Shown: positions 8,200 to 18,253, counted from the first letter of the stretch. The stretch is 64,000 bases of DNA from Methylobacterium sp. Leaf108 (GCF_001423265.1 NZ_LMND01000032.1:125149-189148); one strand, 5' to 3'. Notes: generated from the letters alone by a model not told the origin. Made by a program: numbers and translations.

Positions 8200-9153
8200 A
8201 TGCTGAGCTTCATTCTCCGGCGCCTCGTCGCCGTGACCCCGGTGGCGCTCGGCGTCAGCGTCGTGTGCTTCCTGCTGGTGCACCTGGCGCCGGGCGATCC
8301 CTTGAGCGCGGTGCTGCCGGTGGACGCCACCCAGGAGACCATCGACGCGATGCGCTCGGCCTACGGCTACGACAAGCCGCTGCCGGTGCAGTACTTCATC
8401 TGGCTCTGGCACGTGCTCCAGGGCGACCTCGGCACCTCGATCTCGAGCGGCCGGCTGGTGGTGTCGGAAGTGGGCCGCGCCGTGGTCAACAGCCTGATCC
8501 TGGCCTCGGTGGCCACGCTGATCGGCTTCACCTTCGGCACCTTCTTCGGTTTCGTGGCCGGCTACTTTCGCGATTCCGCCCTCGACAAGGTGGCGTCCGC
8601 CATCTCGGTCTTCGGCGTGTCGGTGCCGCACTACTGGCTCGGCATGGTGATGGTGATCATCTTCTCGGCCACCCTGGGCTGGCTGCCGCCCACCGGCGCG
8701 GGGCCGGACGGGTCGGGCAACTGGAAGCCCGACCTCGAACACCTGCGCTACATGATCCTGCCGGCGATCACGATGTCGGTGATCCCCATGGGCGTCATCG
8801 CCCGCACCATCCGGGCGCTGGTCGGCGACATCCTCTCGCAGGACTTCGTCGGCGCCCTGCGGGCCAAGGGCCTCTCCGAGTTCGGCGTGTTCAAGCACGT
8901 CGTCAAGAACGCCGCCCCGACGGCGCTGGCCATCATGGGCCTGCAGCTCGGCTACCTGCTCGGGGGCTCGATCCTGATCGAGACGGTGTTCGCCTGGCCC
9001 GGCACCGGCTTCCTGCTCAACTCCGCGATCTTCCAACGCGACCTGCCGCTGCTGCAGGGCGCCATCCTGGTGCTGGCGATGTTCTTCGTCGCCCTCAACC
9101 TCATCGTCGACGTCGTGCAGACGGCGCTCGACCCACGCATCGAGAGGGGCTGA
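8200..9153 (+). CDS. ABC transporter permease, DppB type
   Basis: A 317-residue inner-membrane subunit of a dipeptide/oligopeptide-type importer. It begins MLSFILRRLVAVTPVALGVSVVCF, the usual first membrane segment, followed by the family motif HLAPGDPL. About six hydrophobic segments are visible, and the EAA loop interacting with the ATPases is at DFVGALRAKGLSEFGVFKHVVKNA. Its stop overlaps the next permease start (TGATG). It belongs to a five-gene operon with one binding protein, two permeases and two ATPases. Confidence 0.93.
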   Translation: MLSFILRRLVAVTPVALGVSVVCFLLVHLAPGDPLSAVLPVDATQETIDAMRSAYGYDKPLPVQYFIWLWHVLQGDLGTSISSGRLVVSEVGRAVVNSLILASVATLIGFTFGTFFGFVAGYFRDSALDKVASAISVFGVSVPHYWLGMVMVIIFSATLGWLPPTGAGPDGSGNWKPDLEHLRYMILPAITMSVIPMGVIARTIRALVGDILSQDFVGALRAKGLSEFGVFKHVVKNAAPTALAIMGLQLGYLLGGSILIETVFAWPGTGFLLNSAIFQRDLPLLQGAILVLAMFFVALNLIVDVVQTALDPRIERG

Positions 9154-10076
9154 TGGCCGGAACGACCACTCCCGCCACGGCCGGTATCGACCCGGCCATG
9201 GGAACGACCCAGCCCGCACCCGAGGCCTTCGTCGCCTCGGTGGGCTTCTGGGGCAGCGTCGGGCGCAAGCTCGTGCGCGACCCCGTGGCGATGACGGCCG
9301 CGGCCATCATCCTCGTCATCGTCGTGGTGGCGATCCTGGCCCCCTGGATCACGCCGATGGACCCCTATCGCGGCTCGATGCTCCGGCGCCTCAAGCCGAT
9401 CGGCGACGCCACCTACATCCTCGGCTCCGACGAACTCGGGCGCGACATGCTCAGCCGCCTGATGATGGGCGGGCGCCTGTCGCTGTTCATCGGCGTCACC
9501 CCGGTGATCCTCGCCTTCATCATCGGCTCGGGCATCGGCATCCTGGCCGGCTACGTCGGCGGCTGGCTCAACGTGGTGCTGATGCGCACCATCGACGTGT
9601 TCTTCGCCTTCCCCTCGGTGCTGCTGGCCATCGCCCTGTCCGGCGCACTGGGCGCGGGCGTTCTCAACTCCATCGTCTCGCTGACCTGCGTGTTCGTGCC
9701 CCAGATCGCCCGCGTCGCCGAGAGCGTGACGACCCAGATCCGCTCGCGCGACTACGTCGACGCCGCCAAGCTCTCGGGCGCCTCCACCTTCACCATCCTG
9801 CGGGTGCAGGTGCTCGGCAACGTGCTCGGGCCGATCTTCGTCTATTCGACGAGCCTCATCAGCGTCTCGATGATCCTGGCCTCGGGCCTGTCCTTCCTCG
9901 GCCTCGGCGTGAAGCCGCCGGAGCCCGAATGGGGCCTGATGCTCAACACCCTGCGCACCGCGATCTACGTCAACCCGATGGTCGCGGCGCTGCCGGGCCT
10001 GGCCATCTTCATCGTCTCGATCTCGTTCAACCTGTTCTCGGACGGACTTCGCTCCGCCATGGAGGTCAAATCGTGA
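9153..10076 (+). CDS. ABC transporter permease, DppC type
   Basis: The second inner-membrane permease, 307 residues from the ATG at 9153, overlapping the previous stop by one base. The first membrane segment (AAAIILVIVVVAILAPWI) follows a ~45-residue cytoplasmic tail, as in DppC/OppC. The family motif LGSDELGRDMLSRLMMGGRLSL is present. The EAA loop reads DYVDAAKLSGASTFTILRVQVLGN. The C-terminus overlaps the following ATPase start (GTGA). Confidence 0.93.
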   Translation: MAGTTTPATAGIDPAMGTTQPAPEAFVASVGFWGSVGRKLVRDPVAMTAAAIILVIVVVAILAPWITPMDPYRGSMLRRLKPIGDATYILGSDELGRDMLSRLMMGGRLSLFIGVTPVILAFIIGSGIGILAGYVGGWLNVVLMRTIDVFFAFPSVLLAIALSGALGAGVLNSIVSLTCVFVPQIARVAESVTTQIRSRDYVDAAKLSGASTFTILRVQVLGNVLGPIFVYSTSLISVSMILASGLSFLGLGVKPPEPEWGLMLNTLRTAIYVNPMVAALPGLAIFIVSISFNLFSDGLRSAMEVKS

Positions 10077-11113
10077 CTACCGTCGCCGACATCCGCGATC
10101 GCGGCGGGCCGGCCCAGCCGCTGCTCACCGTCGACGGGCTCATCAAGCACTTCCCGATCAAGAAGGGCCTAGGGGGCAAGAAGGCGGTGGTGCGCGCCGT
10201 CGACGGGGTCGATTTCGAGATCCTGAAGGGCGAGACGCTGGGCATCGTCGGCGAATCCGGCTGCGGCAAGTCCACCACCGCCAAGCTGATCATGGGGCTG
10301 ATCGCGCACGATTCCGGCAACCTGCTGTTCGACGGCGAGACCATCGGCAGCCGCGCCCTGCCGATGCGCCAGTTCCGCGCCCAGACCCAGATGGTGTTCC
10401 AGGACAGCTACTCCTCCCTCAACCCGCGCATGACCGTGGAGGCCTCGATCGCCTTCGGGCCGCAGGTCCACGGCATCCCGACCCGGCAGGCGATCGAGCG
10501 GGCGCGCTCGCTGCTCGCCCGCGTCGGGCTCGAACCGACCCGGTTCGCCGCGCGCTATCCGCACGAACTCTCCGGCGGTCAGCGCCAGCGCGTCAACATC
10601 GCCCGGGCGCTCGCCCTGGAGCCGCGCCTCGTGGTCCTCGACGAGGCGGTCTCCGCGCTCGACAAGTCGGTGGAGGCGCAGGTGCTCAACCTGCTCCTCG
10701 ACCTCAAGCAGGACTTCAACCTCACATACCTGTTCATCAGCCACGACCTCAACGTGGTGCGCTTCATCTGCGACCGGGTCGCGGTGATGTACCTCGGCCA
10801 GGTCGTCGAGATCGGCCCGGCCGACACGGTGCTGGCCTCGCCCTCGCACCCCTATACCGCCGCCCTCCTGTCCTCGATGCCGTCGCTGGACCCGGACAAC
10901 CGCACGCAGGTGGCGCCGTTGGCCGGCGATCCGCCCAACCCCATCGACCCGCCCTCGGGCTGCCGCTTCCATCCGCGCTGCACCCTGGCCGAACCGGTCT
11001 GCTCCGCGAAGGTGCCGCCCCTCGACACCGTGGTCGACCTCCACCGGGTCGCCTGCCTCGCGCGCCAGCCGGGCTCCGGCCATTCGGCGGCCAACGCCCT
11101 GGTGGCGGCATGA
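10073..11113 (+). CDS. ABC transporter ATP-binding protein, DppF/OppF type
   Basis: One of two ATPases of this importer, 346 residues from a GTG at 10073 that overlaps the permease stop as GTGA. LTVDGLIKHFPIKKG is the typical OppF/DppF opening. Walker A GESGCGKSTT, signature LSGGQRQRVNIARAL and Walker B LVVLDEAVSALD are intact; VSALD replaces the commoner TSALD. The C-terminal oligopeptide-transporter domain with a Cys-containing RFHPRCTLAEPVC segment is present and may hold an iron–sulfur or metal site, as in other Opp ATPases. Confidence 0.93.
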   Translation: MTTVADIRDRGGPAQPLLTVDGLIKHFPIKKGLGGKKAVVRAVDGVDFEILKGETLGIVGESGCGKSTTAKLIMGLIAHDSGNLLFDGETIGSRALPMRQFRAQTQMVFQDSYSSLNPRMTVEASIAFGPQVHGIPTRQAIERARSLLARVGLEPTRFAARYPHELSGGQRQRVNIARALALEPRLVVLDEAVSALDKSVEAQVLNLLLDLKQDFNLTYLFISHDLNVVRFICDRVAVMYLGQVVEIGPADTVLASPSHPYTAALLSSMPSLDPDNRTQVAPLAGDPPNPIDPPSGCRFHPRCTLAEPVCSAKVPPLDTVVDLHRVACLARQPGSGHSAANALVAA

Positions 11114-12159
11114 CCGTGCCGGTCCCTTCCGCGCCGCTCTCGCCCGCGAGCCCCACCGGCCCGGCGGTGGCGATCCGCAATCTCAGCGTCACCTTCGGCG
11201 GCCGGGTCAGGGCTGTCGACGGGGTCGACCTCGTGCTCGAGCGCGGCCAGGCGGTGGCCCTGATCGGTGAATCGGGCTCGGGCAAGAGCGTGACCCTGCG
11301 CGCGATCATGCGCCTCAACCCGGAGAACAAGACCAAGATCGAGGGCACCATCACGGTGGCCGGGCAGGACGTGATGTCCATGTCCAAGAAGGAACTGACC
11401 CGCCTGCGCGGGCGCGCGGTGGCGATGATCTTCCAGGAGCCGCTGCTGGCGCTGGACCCGGTCTACACGGTGGGACGCCAGATCACCGAGGCGATCCGCC
11501 GCCACGAGGGCCTGGGCGAGGGGGAGGCACGGGCCCGCGCCCTCGAACTGTTCGAACGCGTGCGCATCCCGAGCCCGCAGCGGCGCCTCGACGCCTATCC
11601 GCACGAGATGTCGGGCGGCATGCGCCAGCGCGCGATGATCGCCCTGGCGCTGGCCTGCCGGCCCAAGGTGCTGCTGGCCGACGAGCCGACCACGGCGCTC
11701 GACGCCACCGTGCAGATCCAGATCCTGCTGCTGCTGCGCGAACTGCAGGCGGAGCTCGGCCTCTCCACCATCTTCGTCACCCACGACCTCGGGGCCGCGG
11801 TGGAGGTCGCCGACCGCATCGCGGTGATGTACGCCGGGCGCATCGTCGAGGCGGGCACCGCGCGCCAGGTGGTGCTCAGCCCCAACCACCCCTACACCAT
11901 CGGCCTGTTGAGCAGCCGGGCCGACGGCGCCCTGGTCAAGGGCTCGCGCCTCGAGACCATCCCCGGCAGCCCGCCCGATCTCGCCAACCGCAAGCCCGGC
12001 TGCCCGTTCGCGCCGCGCTGCTTCCTGGCGGTGGACAAGTGCCACAGGGAGGTGCCGCCCGCCCTCGAGGTGGCGCCGGGCCACGCGGTGGCCTGCTGGC
12101 GCTCGGACGACGCGGCGGCGGCGTTCCGCGAAAGGCTGGCCGCACCGGCGGCGGCCTGA
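11110..12159 (+). CDS. ABC transporter ATP-binding protein, DppD/OppD type
   Basis: The second ATPase, 349 residues, starting at an ATG that overlaps the previous stop (ATGA). Walker A is [10 protein letters not shown], the signature is [15 protein letters not shown] and Walker B is [15 protein letters not shown]. The C-terminal domain contains [15 protein letters not shown], the four-cysteine-type segment of this subfamily. It is the last gene of the operon and is followed by a hairpin terminator at 12164. Confidence 0.93.
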   Translation: MTVPVPSAPLSPASPTGPAVAIRNLSVTFGGRVRAVDGVDLVLERGQAVALIGESGSGKSVTLRAIMRLNPENKTKIEGTITVAGQDVMSMSKKELTRLRGRAVAMIFQEPLLALDPVYTVGRQITEAIRRHEGLGEGEARARALELFERVRIPSPQRRLDAYPHEMSGGMRQRAMIALALACRPKVLLADEPTTALDATVQIQILLLLRELQAELGLSTIFVTHDLGAAVEVADRIAVMYAGRIVEAGTARQVVLSPNHPYTIGLLSSRADGALVKGSRLETIPGSPPDLANRKPGCPFAPRCFLAVDKCHREVPPALEVAPGHAVACWRSDDAAAAFRERLAAPAAA

Positions 12160-12163
12160 CAAA

Positions 12164-12201
12164 GAAGGACACCGGCTTTTCGTGAAAGCCCGTGTCCTTT
12201 T
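12164..12201 (+). terminator. rho-independent terminator after the Dpp-type operon
   Basis: The stem pairs aaggacaccggcttt with aaagcccgtgtcctttt around the loop tcgtg, and a T-run follows. It begins 4 nt after the last ATPase stop. Near symmetry (A-run before, T-run after) means it could also stop transcription from the opposite strand. The next 90 bases hold a smaller dyad (aaaggtctcgacctttt near 12251). Confidence 0.75.
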
Positions 12202-12297
12202 CACCAGGACATAGCCTTGACGGTGATTCCAGGGCTCTGCCTTGGACCCGCGAAAGGTCTCGACCTTTTGAAACCGAGATGACGTGGGTGTCCGGCT

Positions 12298-12870
12298 TTA
12301 GAAGAACCGTTCTTTCACGACGATGGTGTCGCCCGGGCGGACCGGATAGGTCATCGGCACGATCCCCGAGACCAGGCCCTTGGGGCCTTCGCGGGTGAGG
12401 ACGGCGTAGTCGCGGGCCGCACGGGGGCCGAAGCCCTGCGCGATCGCCACCGCCGTCTCGACGGCCATGCCGTTGACGTAAGGGTACTGGCCAGAGGTGG
12501 TGACCTCGCCCAGGATGTAGAACGGCCGGTAGGAATCGACCTCCACCGTGACGTGCGGCTCGCGCACGAAGCCGGAGGAGAGCTTGGCCTCGATGGTCTT
12601 GGCCGCCTGGACCGTCGACTGGCCGCCCACCTTCACCGTCCCGATCAGCGGCATCGCGATCTGCCCGGCCCCGTCGACCGCGTAGATGTTCGAGAGGTTG
12701 TCCTGCCCGAACACGATCACGCGCAGGCGGTCGCCCGCAGAGAGCGTGTAGCGGGCTCCGATCGACCCCGTGCCGGTGGCGTCGAGGAGCTCGGTCCGGA
12801 AATCCGGACGCAGGCATCCGCCGAGCGCGAGGCTGGAGGAGAGAGCGAGAAGTAATGCGCGCCGGTTCAT
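12298..12870 (-). CDS. polysaccharide export lipoprotein (Wza/ExoF-like)
   Basis: Outer-membrane secretin-like subunit for exopolysaccharide export, 190 residues from the ATG at 12870 (MNRRALLLALSSSLALGGCLRP). The lipobox LGGC marks a lipidated cysteine. The poly-export domain follows (YTLSAGDRLRVIVFGQDNLS) and then an SLBB-type segment (FYILGEVTTSGQYPYVNGM). The size is that of the short alphaproteobacterial form with one SLBB repeat. It is divergent from the Wzz/GumC-like gene, with which it should form the export channel. Confidence 0.9.
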   Translation of the reverse strand: MNRRALLLALSSSLALGGCLRPDFRTELLDATGTGSIGARYTLSAGDRLRVIVFGQDNLSNIYAVDGAGQIAMPLIGTVKVGGQSTVQAAKTIEAKLSSGFVREPHVTVEVDSYRPFYILGEVTTSGQYPYVNGMAVETAVAIAQGFGPRAARDYAVLTREGPKGLVSGIVPMTYPVRPGDTIVVKERFF

Positions 12871-13072
12871 CAGCACTGCCGCCGTTGGGACTCGATACGA
12901 TGAACGAGGCCTAACCGGGCATGGTTAAGGAACGATAAAGTCTCGTTTTCCCGCTCCACGACTTCGCGGCTCTTAACCTCCGGTCAACCCTAACGATGTC
13001 TGATGAGATCAAGGCCGATCGATCGGGTTCTCGCTCGCGATGGGTCATTTTTACCTTGCGTAAAGATCTCCC

Positions 13073-15664
13073 ATGCCTCGCACCCGCCTGCATCCCGCCC
13101 CGTTACACGCCGCCCAGGGGCACGGCGACGGCCTCGGCCTGACGCAGGTGGGGGGCCTCCTGCGCCGATCCTGGGCCTGGATCGCCCTGCCGACCCTGGC
13201 GGCGGCGGCCGGCGCGATCGTGTTCGTGCAGGTGGTCCCGCCACGCTACACCGGCGAGGCCAAGATCCTCCTCGAGAACCGCGAGGCCGCCTTCAGCCGC
13301 TCGGGCACCGAGCGGGCCGAGGCGAGCCTGCCCATCGACGAGCAGGCGGTGGCGAGCCAGGTCCAGGTGGTGATGTCGCGCGACCTCGCCCGCGAGGCGG
13401 TCCGCCGCCTCAAGCTCGCCGGCAACGCCGAGTTCGATCCGAGCGTCGACGGGGTCGGCGTGCTCCAGAGCATGCTGATCATGACCGGGCTCGCCAAGAA
13501 CCCGCTCGATCGCACGCCCGAGGACCGGGTGCTGGAGACCTACTTCGAGCGGCTCTTGGTCTATTCCGCCGGCAAGTCGCGCATCCTCACCATCGAGTTC
13601 CGCTCGCGCGACGCCGAGCTCGCGGCCCGCGCCGCCAACACGGTGGCCGAACTCTACATCGCCTCGCTGGAGGCGGCCAAGGTCGACACCGCGCGCTACG
13701 CCTCGACCTGGCTCGGCGGCAACATCGAGTCCCTGCGCAAGCGCGTCGCCGAGGCCGAGGCCAAGGTCGAGACCTACCGCAGCCGCAACGGGCTGATCGC
13801 CACCGGCGGCACCTCGAACCAGCCGCTGGGCGCCCAGCAGCTCGGCGAGATCTCGACGCAGCTCTCCCAGGCCCGCACCGTCAAGGCGGATCTCGCCGGG
13901 CGCGCCAAGCTGATCAAGGAGATGATCAAGGACGGGCGCGTCTTCGAGATCCCGGATGTGGCCAACAACGAGGTCATCCGCCGGGCGGTCGAGCAGCGCA
14001 TCACCCTCAAGGCGCAGCTCGCGCTCGAATCGCGCACCCTGCTGCCGGCCCATCCGCGCATCAAGGAACTGGTGGCGCAGGTCAACGACCTCGACGCCCA
14101 GATCAAGGCCACCGCCGACCGCGTCGTGCGCACCCTTGAGAACGACGCCCGCATCGCCGAGGCCCGGGTCGAGAGCCTCACGGCAGCGGTGGAGGCCCAG
14201 CGCGACGTCGTCGCCCAGGGCAACTCCAGCGAGGTCCAGCTGCGGGCCCTGGAGCGCGAGGCCAAGGCCGAGCGCGAACAGCTCGAATCCTACCTCTCGC
14301 GCTACCGCGAGGCGAGCGCCCGGGATGCCGAGAGCGCCACCCCGGCCGATGCCCGCGTGGTCTCCCGCGCGGTGGTGCCCGAGCTGCCGTCCTTCCCCAA
14401 GAAACTGCCGATCATCGCGCTGGCGACGCTGCTCGCCCTCATGTTCTCCATCGGTGCCATCCTCGCCCGCCACCTCCTGGCCAACCCGGAGGGCGTCGAT
14501 GGCGGGCGCCGCCGCGACGAGGACGAGGATGCGGCCGAAAGGCAGCGCCCGTTCTCCCGCGAGCCCGGCCCGTTCGACTTCCCCGAGGCCTCCGCCGCCC
14601 TGTCCCGCTCGGGCGCCACCTACGCCGGCACGGCCTATGCCGCGCAGCCCCCCGCCTGGGCCGCCTCCGTGGCGCGGGTCGAGGACGAGGACCGCCGGGA
14701 GGCCCCGGCCGCCGAACCGGACGGGCTCCATCGCGAAGAGCCGTCGATCGCGATCCCGGCGCAGGTCGAGGACGTCCGCGAGGCCGCCCGGGTCCGGGCG
14801 CCGGTGGTGCCGGCTGAGGCCGAAGAGCTCCCGGTGATCCTGGCCGGTCCTCCGCTGGCCGGTCCTCCGTCCGACCTCGCCCAGATCCCCGCCCAGATCA
14901 CCGCCACGACCCCCGCCATGGTCCCCGCCATGGTCCCGGCGACGATCCCCCTGCCGCCGCCCGCTGCCGCACCGGAGGAGGCCCCCGCCGCGGCCGTGGA
15001 CGAGCCCGCCGCCCCGCAGGCCGCCCCGGCCCGGTCCGACGCCGCCTTCCAGCTCGACCTGCTCGTCGCCCGCCTGCGGGAGGGCGGCGAGGGCCACACC
15101 GGTCCGCGCGTCGTCGTGGTCGAGACGGGGGAGGGCGGCGAGGAGAGCCTCGCCCAGACCCTGGCCGCGACCCTCTCGGCCTCCGGCAGCCGCACCCTGG
15201 TGGTCGATCTCAACGGGCCCGGCGACGACCTCGACGAGCCCGGCGTCACCGACCTCGTGGCCGGCGAGGTCGCCTTCCACGATGCGATCCAGCCGATTCC
15301 CGGCTCGCGCCTCCACGTCATCGCCCGCGGCTCGATCCCGGCGGAGATCCTGATCGAGGAGCCCCTGGCCCTCACCATCACCCTCGACGCCCTGGACGAG
15401 GCCTATGCCTGGGTGGTCTGCCGGATCGACGCCGCCCGCGGCTGGCCCGCCCGCGAGATCATGGCCGCCTGCATCGGGTCGACGACGGCGGTGGTGATCG
15501 CCTCGAATGCCGAGGCGCACGATCCCGCCCTCGTCGATCTCTACGCCCGGGCCGAGGATGCCGGCGCCGCCCTCGTCGTGGTGGCGCAGGACCGCCCGGC
15601 GGTCCCCGCCGAGACCGACTCCGCCGAGAAGACGGACCTGGGCCTGCGCCTCTCGGCCGCCTGA
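13073..15664 (+). CDS. exopolysaccharide chain-length/transport protein (Wzz–GumC family) with degenerate BY-kinase-like domain
   Basis: Inner-membrane polysaccharide co-polymerase of 863 residues. The Wzz domain begins with membrane segment 1 (about residues 33–55), a long periplasmic coiled-coil region (about 190–420), and membrane segment 2 at about 444–464 (LPIIALATLLALMFSIGAIL). A Pro/Ala-rich linker of ~200 residues follows. The C-terminal domain (about 677 onward) resembles CpsD/Wzc tyrosine kinases. It has a hydrophobic strand, GEGGEES where Walker A (GxxGxGKT/S) should be, and a Walker A'-like LVVDLN. The P-loop lysine and the C-terminal tyrosine cluster are missing, so kinase activity is unlikely. 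Confidence 0.88.
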   Translation: MPRTRLHPAPLHAAQGHGDGLGLTQVGGLLRRSWAWIALPTLAAAAGAIVFVQVVPPRYTGEAKILLENREAAFSRSGTERAEASLPIDEQAVASQVQVVMSRDLAREAVRRLKLAGNAEFDPSVDGVGVLQSMLIMTGLAKNPLDRTPEDRVLETYFERLLVYSAGKSRILTIEFRSRDAELAARAANTVAELYIASLEAAKVDTARYASTWLGGNIESLRKRVAEAEAKVETYRSRNGLIATGGTSNQPLGAQQLGEISTQLSQARTVKADLAGRAKLIKEMIKDGRVFEIPDVANNEVIRRAVEQRITLKAQLALESRTLLPAHPRIKELVAQVNDLDAQIKATADRVVRTLENDARIAEARVESLTAAVEAQRDVVAQGNSSEVQLRALEREAKAEREQLESYLSRYREASARDAESATPADARVVSRAVVPELPSFPKKLPIIALATLLALMFSIGAILARHLLANPEGVDGGRRRDEDEDAAERQRPFSREPGPFDFPEASAALSRSGATYAGTAYAAQPPAWAASVARVEDEDRREAPAAEPDGLHREEPSIAIPAQVEDVREAARVRAPVVPAEAEELPVILAGPPLAGPPSDLAQIPAQITATTPAMVPAMVPATIPLPPPAAAPEEAPAAAVDEPAAPQAAPARSDAAFQLDLLVARLREGGEGHTGPRVVVVETGEGGEESLAQTLAATLSASGSRTLVVDLNGPGDDLDEPGVTDLVAGEVAFHDAIQPIPGSRLHVIARGSIPAEILIEEPLALTITLDALDEAYAWVVCRIDAARGWPAREIMAACIGSTTAVVIASNAEAHDPALVDLYARAEDAGAALVVVAQDRPAVPAETDSAEKTDLGLRLSAA

Positions 15665-15676
15665 TCCGCCCGGCCG

Positions 15677-16921
15677 TCAGGCGGCGCGGTCGGTCGGCCG
15701 CCGCACCAGGCGGCCGAGGCGGCGGAAGATCCGAAAAAGGCGCGGGCTCGCCTTGATGCGCCGCTTGAGGCGGTTGCGCCCGACCGCCTGGGCGGTGACG
15801 AGCCGGCCGAGCAGGGTGATAGGGATCGCCACCTCGCGCAGTTCGATGGTCTCGTCGCAGATGCTGGCCTTGTAGCGCGCCTCTCCGACCCCGAGGTCGA
15901 AGGCCCGCCGTCCCCTCTCCGCCTGATACCGCACCAGGTGCTGGAGCAGGATGTCCCCGGGGCTGAAGCGGGCCAGGGCCGGGTCCTGGTCGAACGAGGT
16001 CATCATCCCGCTGTAGCGCCGGCCGTCCACGGCGCCCGCGAAGGTCGCCAGGATCCGGCCGTCGCCCCGTGCCACCAGGGCGCAGACCTCGATGGCCGTC
16101 CGGTCCTCCAGGCCCGGCACCGCCCCCACCGCCCGGGCGAGGAAGTGCCGGATGCCGGGAACCACGTAGGGATCGCAGACGCCGATGGTGGCGAGGCGGG
16201 CGGCCTTCTGCGCGTAGAACGCATCGAGGATGGCGCGGGCCTCGTCCGCCGTCGCGGCGACGCTGAAGCCGATCGGGCCGACCGCGTCCACGAGCTTCTT
16301 CTCCTTGCCGCGCAGCTTCTTGCGGGCGTCGGCACTGAAGACCCGCCGCACGGTGGCCTCGGCATCTGCGTCGGTCCCCAGACTCAGGCCGTAGGCGTTG
16401 CTGGGAGCCGGCTCGCTGCACTGGGCGAGGGGGTTGGCCACCCCGTCCCAGTGCCGGGGCTGATAGCCGAGCAGGTAGGCGTCGATGCCGGCCTGCGCCC
16501 CGGCCGCCCGCAGGGCCTCGACGACCTCGGGCCCGGCCAGGGCCGCCGCCTCGGGCGAGGCGAACAGCGGCATGTGGAAATTGGCATGGGCGGCGCCGAC
16601 CACGCGGGCGATCACGGCGCCGTGCTCGCGCCGGCACCATAACGGCAGGATCATCCGCACGCGCCCGGCGCGGTCGCGCAGCACGACGATCCGCACGGCC
16701 CCGGCCCGATGCTCGGCATCCGCCGCCGAGGCGCCCGCACAGAAGGCCGCGACCCAGTCGAACCGCTGGTAGGGCGTCGCCAGGACCGCCGGGTCGCTTT
16801 CGACCCCGCGCCACAGGGCCTCGACCGCCGACAGGTCGCGATGGACCTCGAACCGCAGGGCCGACCGGATCGACGCGTGGATCATGTCTGCCTGGGCCAG
16901 ATCATCGACAAGAGCCGCCAT
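15677..16921 (-). CDS. GNAT-family acyltransferase, CelD/BcsL-like
   Basis: A 414-residue protein of the GNAT superfamily group often annotated as cellulose/exopolysaccharide biosynthesis acetyltransferase. The C-terminal half contains the acyltransferase core (ALVARGDGRILATFAGAVDGRRYSG, then PGDILLQHLVRY and FDLGVGEARYK). The ATG at 16921 has GGGGAG nine bases upstream; an in-frame GTG at 16951 is less likely. It is flanked by polysaccharide export and deacetylase genes and converges on the Wzz-like gene (12 nt apart). The likely role is decoration of the exported polysaccharide; the acyl donor is unknown. Confidence 0.82.
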   Translation of the reverse strand: MAALVDDLAQADMIHASIRSALRFEVHRDLSAVEALWRGVESDPAVLATPYQRFDWVAAFCAGASAADAEHRAGAVRIVVLRDRAGRVRMILPLWCRREHGAVIARVVGAAHANFHMPLFASPEAAALAGPEVVEALRAAGAQAGIDAYLLGYQPRHWDGVANPLAQCSEPAPSNAYGLSLGTDADAEATVRRVFSADARKKLRGKEKKLVDAVGPIGFSVAATADEARAILDAFYAQKAARLATIGVCDPYVVPGIRHFLARAVGAVPGLEDRTAIEVCALVARGDGRILATFAGAVDGRRYSGMMTSFDQDPALARFSPGDILLQHLVRYQAERGRRAFDLGVGEARYKASICDETIELREVAIPITLLGRLVTAQAVGRNRLKRRIKASPRLFRIFRRLGRLVRRPTDRAA

Positions 16922-17184
16922 GACAACCACTCCCCCCCGATCATCCGGCACGATATCGCCGGATCGGGTCGTTCAGTCTCTAGGATGCCGAGCGTAAACC
17001 ACGGTTGAAGGCGGCCGGAAGGCAATCCCCGATCGGCGCGCGTGGGTAACGAAACCTTGCCGCTTTTCCCGGCACTCTCGGGATCCACGCCGTCCCGGCC
17101 GAATGGGACGAGCCGAGCGCCGGTCCGCCGAGGGGACCGCGGCCGGCGGCATCGCCACGAACGCCGGCAGGGGGAGGATCACCG

Positions 17185-18243
17185 ATGACCGCATCCCGCC
17201 ACCGCCTGCTGGCGGCCGGCTTTCGCGCCATCGCCGCGACGGGCGCCGACCGCTGGCTGCGCCCGCTCGCCCGCGGCGCCGGCGTGATCCTGACCTTCCA
17301 CCACGTCCGCCCCGAGCCGCCGGGGGCCTATGCGCCCAACCGCCTCCTGACGATCACGCCGGACTTCCTCGACAGGGTGCTGGTGCGGCTGGAGGCGGAG
17401 GGGTTCGCCATCGTCGGCCTCGACGCGGTGCCGGAACGGCTCGCCGCCGGTGGCGGCCCCTTCGCGGTCCTGACCTTCGACGACGGTTATCGCGACACGC
17501 GCGATCACGCCGCCCCGGTGCTGGCACGCCACGGGGCGCCCTGGACCCTGTTCGTCACCAGCGACTTCGCGGACGGGCGGGGACGGCTGTGGTGGATCGA
17601 GCTCGAACGCGCCATCGCGCGCCTCGACCGGGTCCGGCTGGCCGGCGACGACCGGGACGCGACAGGCCTCGACCTGCCGGCACGGAACGCCGACGAGAAG
17701 ACGGCCGCCTTCGAGGCGGTCTATCGCCGCCTGCGCGCGGGCCCCGAGGACAGGCTGCTCGACCGGATCGCGGCGCTCTGCGCCGAGGCGGGAATCGCGG
17801 CCGGTTCCGCGGCCGGCGACCTCTGCCTGTCCTGGCCCGAGCTGTCACGCCTGTCCGAGGACCCGGCGGTGACCGTCGGCGCGCATACGGTGAGCCACCC
17901 GATGCTGGCCAAGCACCCGGAGCGGCGCGCGGCCTTCGAGATCGGGGAGGGGCGCGACCGCATCGCGGCGCGGCTGGGAAGGCCGGTGCGACACCTCTCC
18001 TACCCGGTCGGCGACAGGACCTCGGCGGGAGGACGCGAGTTCGCCATCGCCCGCGACCTCGGCTTCGCCACCGCGGTGACGACCCGGCCGGGCCATCTGT
18101 TCGCGGGCCACGCCCGGCACCTGCACGCGCTGCCGCGGGTCTCGGTCAACGGCTGGCACCAGAACGAGGCGGCGTTGCAGGCCCTGCTCTCGGGCGTGCC
18201 TTTCCTGGCCTGGAACCGCGGCCGGCGCCTCGACGTGACGTGA
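17185..18243 (+). CDS. polysaccharide deacetylase (NodB domain, CE4)
   Basis: A 352-residue CE4 esterase that removes N- or O-acetyl groups from a polysaccharide. Motif 1 TFDDGYRD (about residue 97) supplies the catalytic and metal aspartates, and motif 2 HTVSHPML supplies the metal histidines. Later motifs include SYPVGDRTS. No signal peptide is evident, so it probably acts on lipid-linked or cytoplasmic intermediates. It sits at the end of the exopolysaccharide block, and a GGGGAGG ribosome site precedes the ATG. Confidence 0.88.
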   Translation: MTASRHRLLAAGFRAIAATGADRWLRPLARGAGVILTFHHVRPEPPGAYAPNRLLTITPDFLDRVLVRLEAEGFAIVGLDAVPERLAAGGGPFAVLTFDDGYRDTRDHAAPVLARHGAPWTLFVTSDFADGRGRLWWIELERAIARLDRVRLAGDDRDATGLDLPARNADEKTAAFEAVYRRLRAGPEDRLLDRIAALCAEAGIAAGSAAGDLCLSWPELSRLSEDPAVTVGAHTVSHPMLAKHPERRAAFEIGEGRDRIAARLGRPVRHLSYPVGDRTSAGGREFAIARDLGFATAVTTRPGHLFAGHARHLHALPRVSVNGWHQNEAALQALLSGVPFLAWNRGRRLDVT

Positions 18244-18253
18244 CGTGAGGGTT

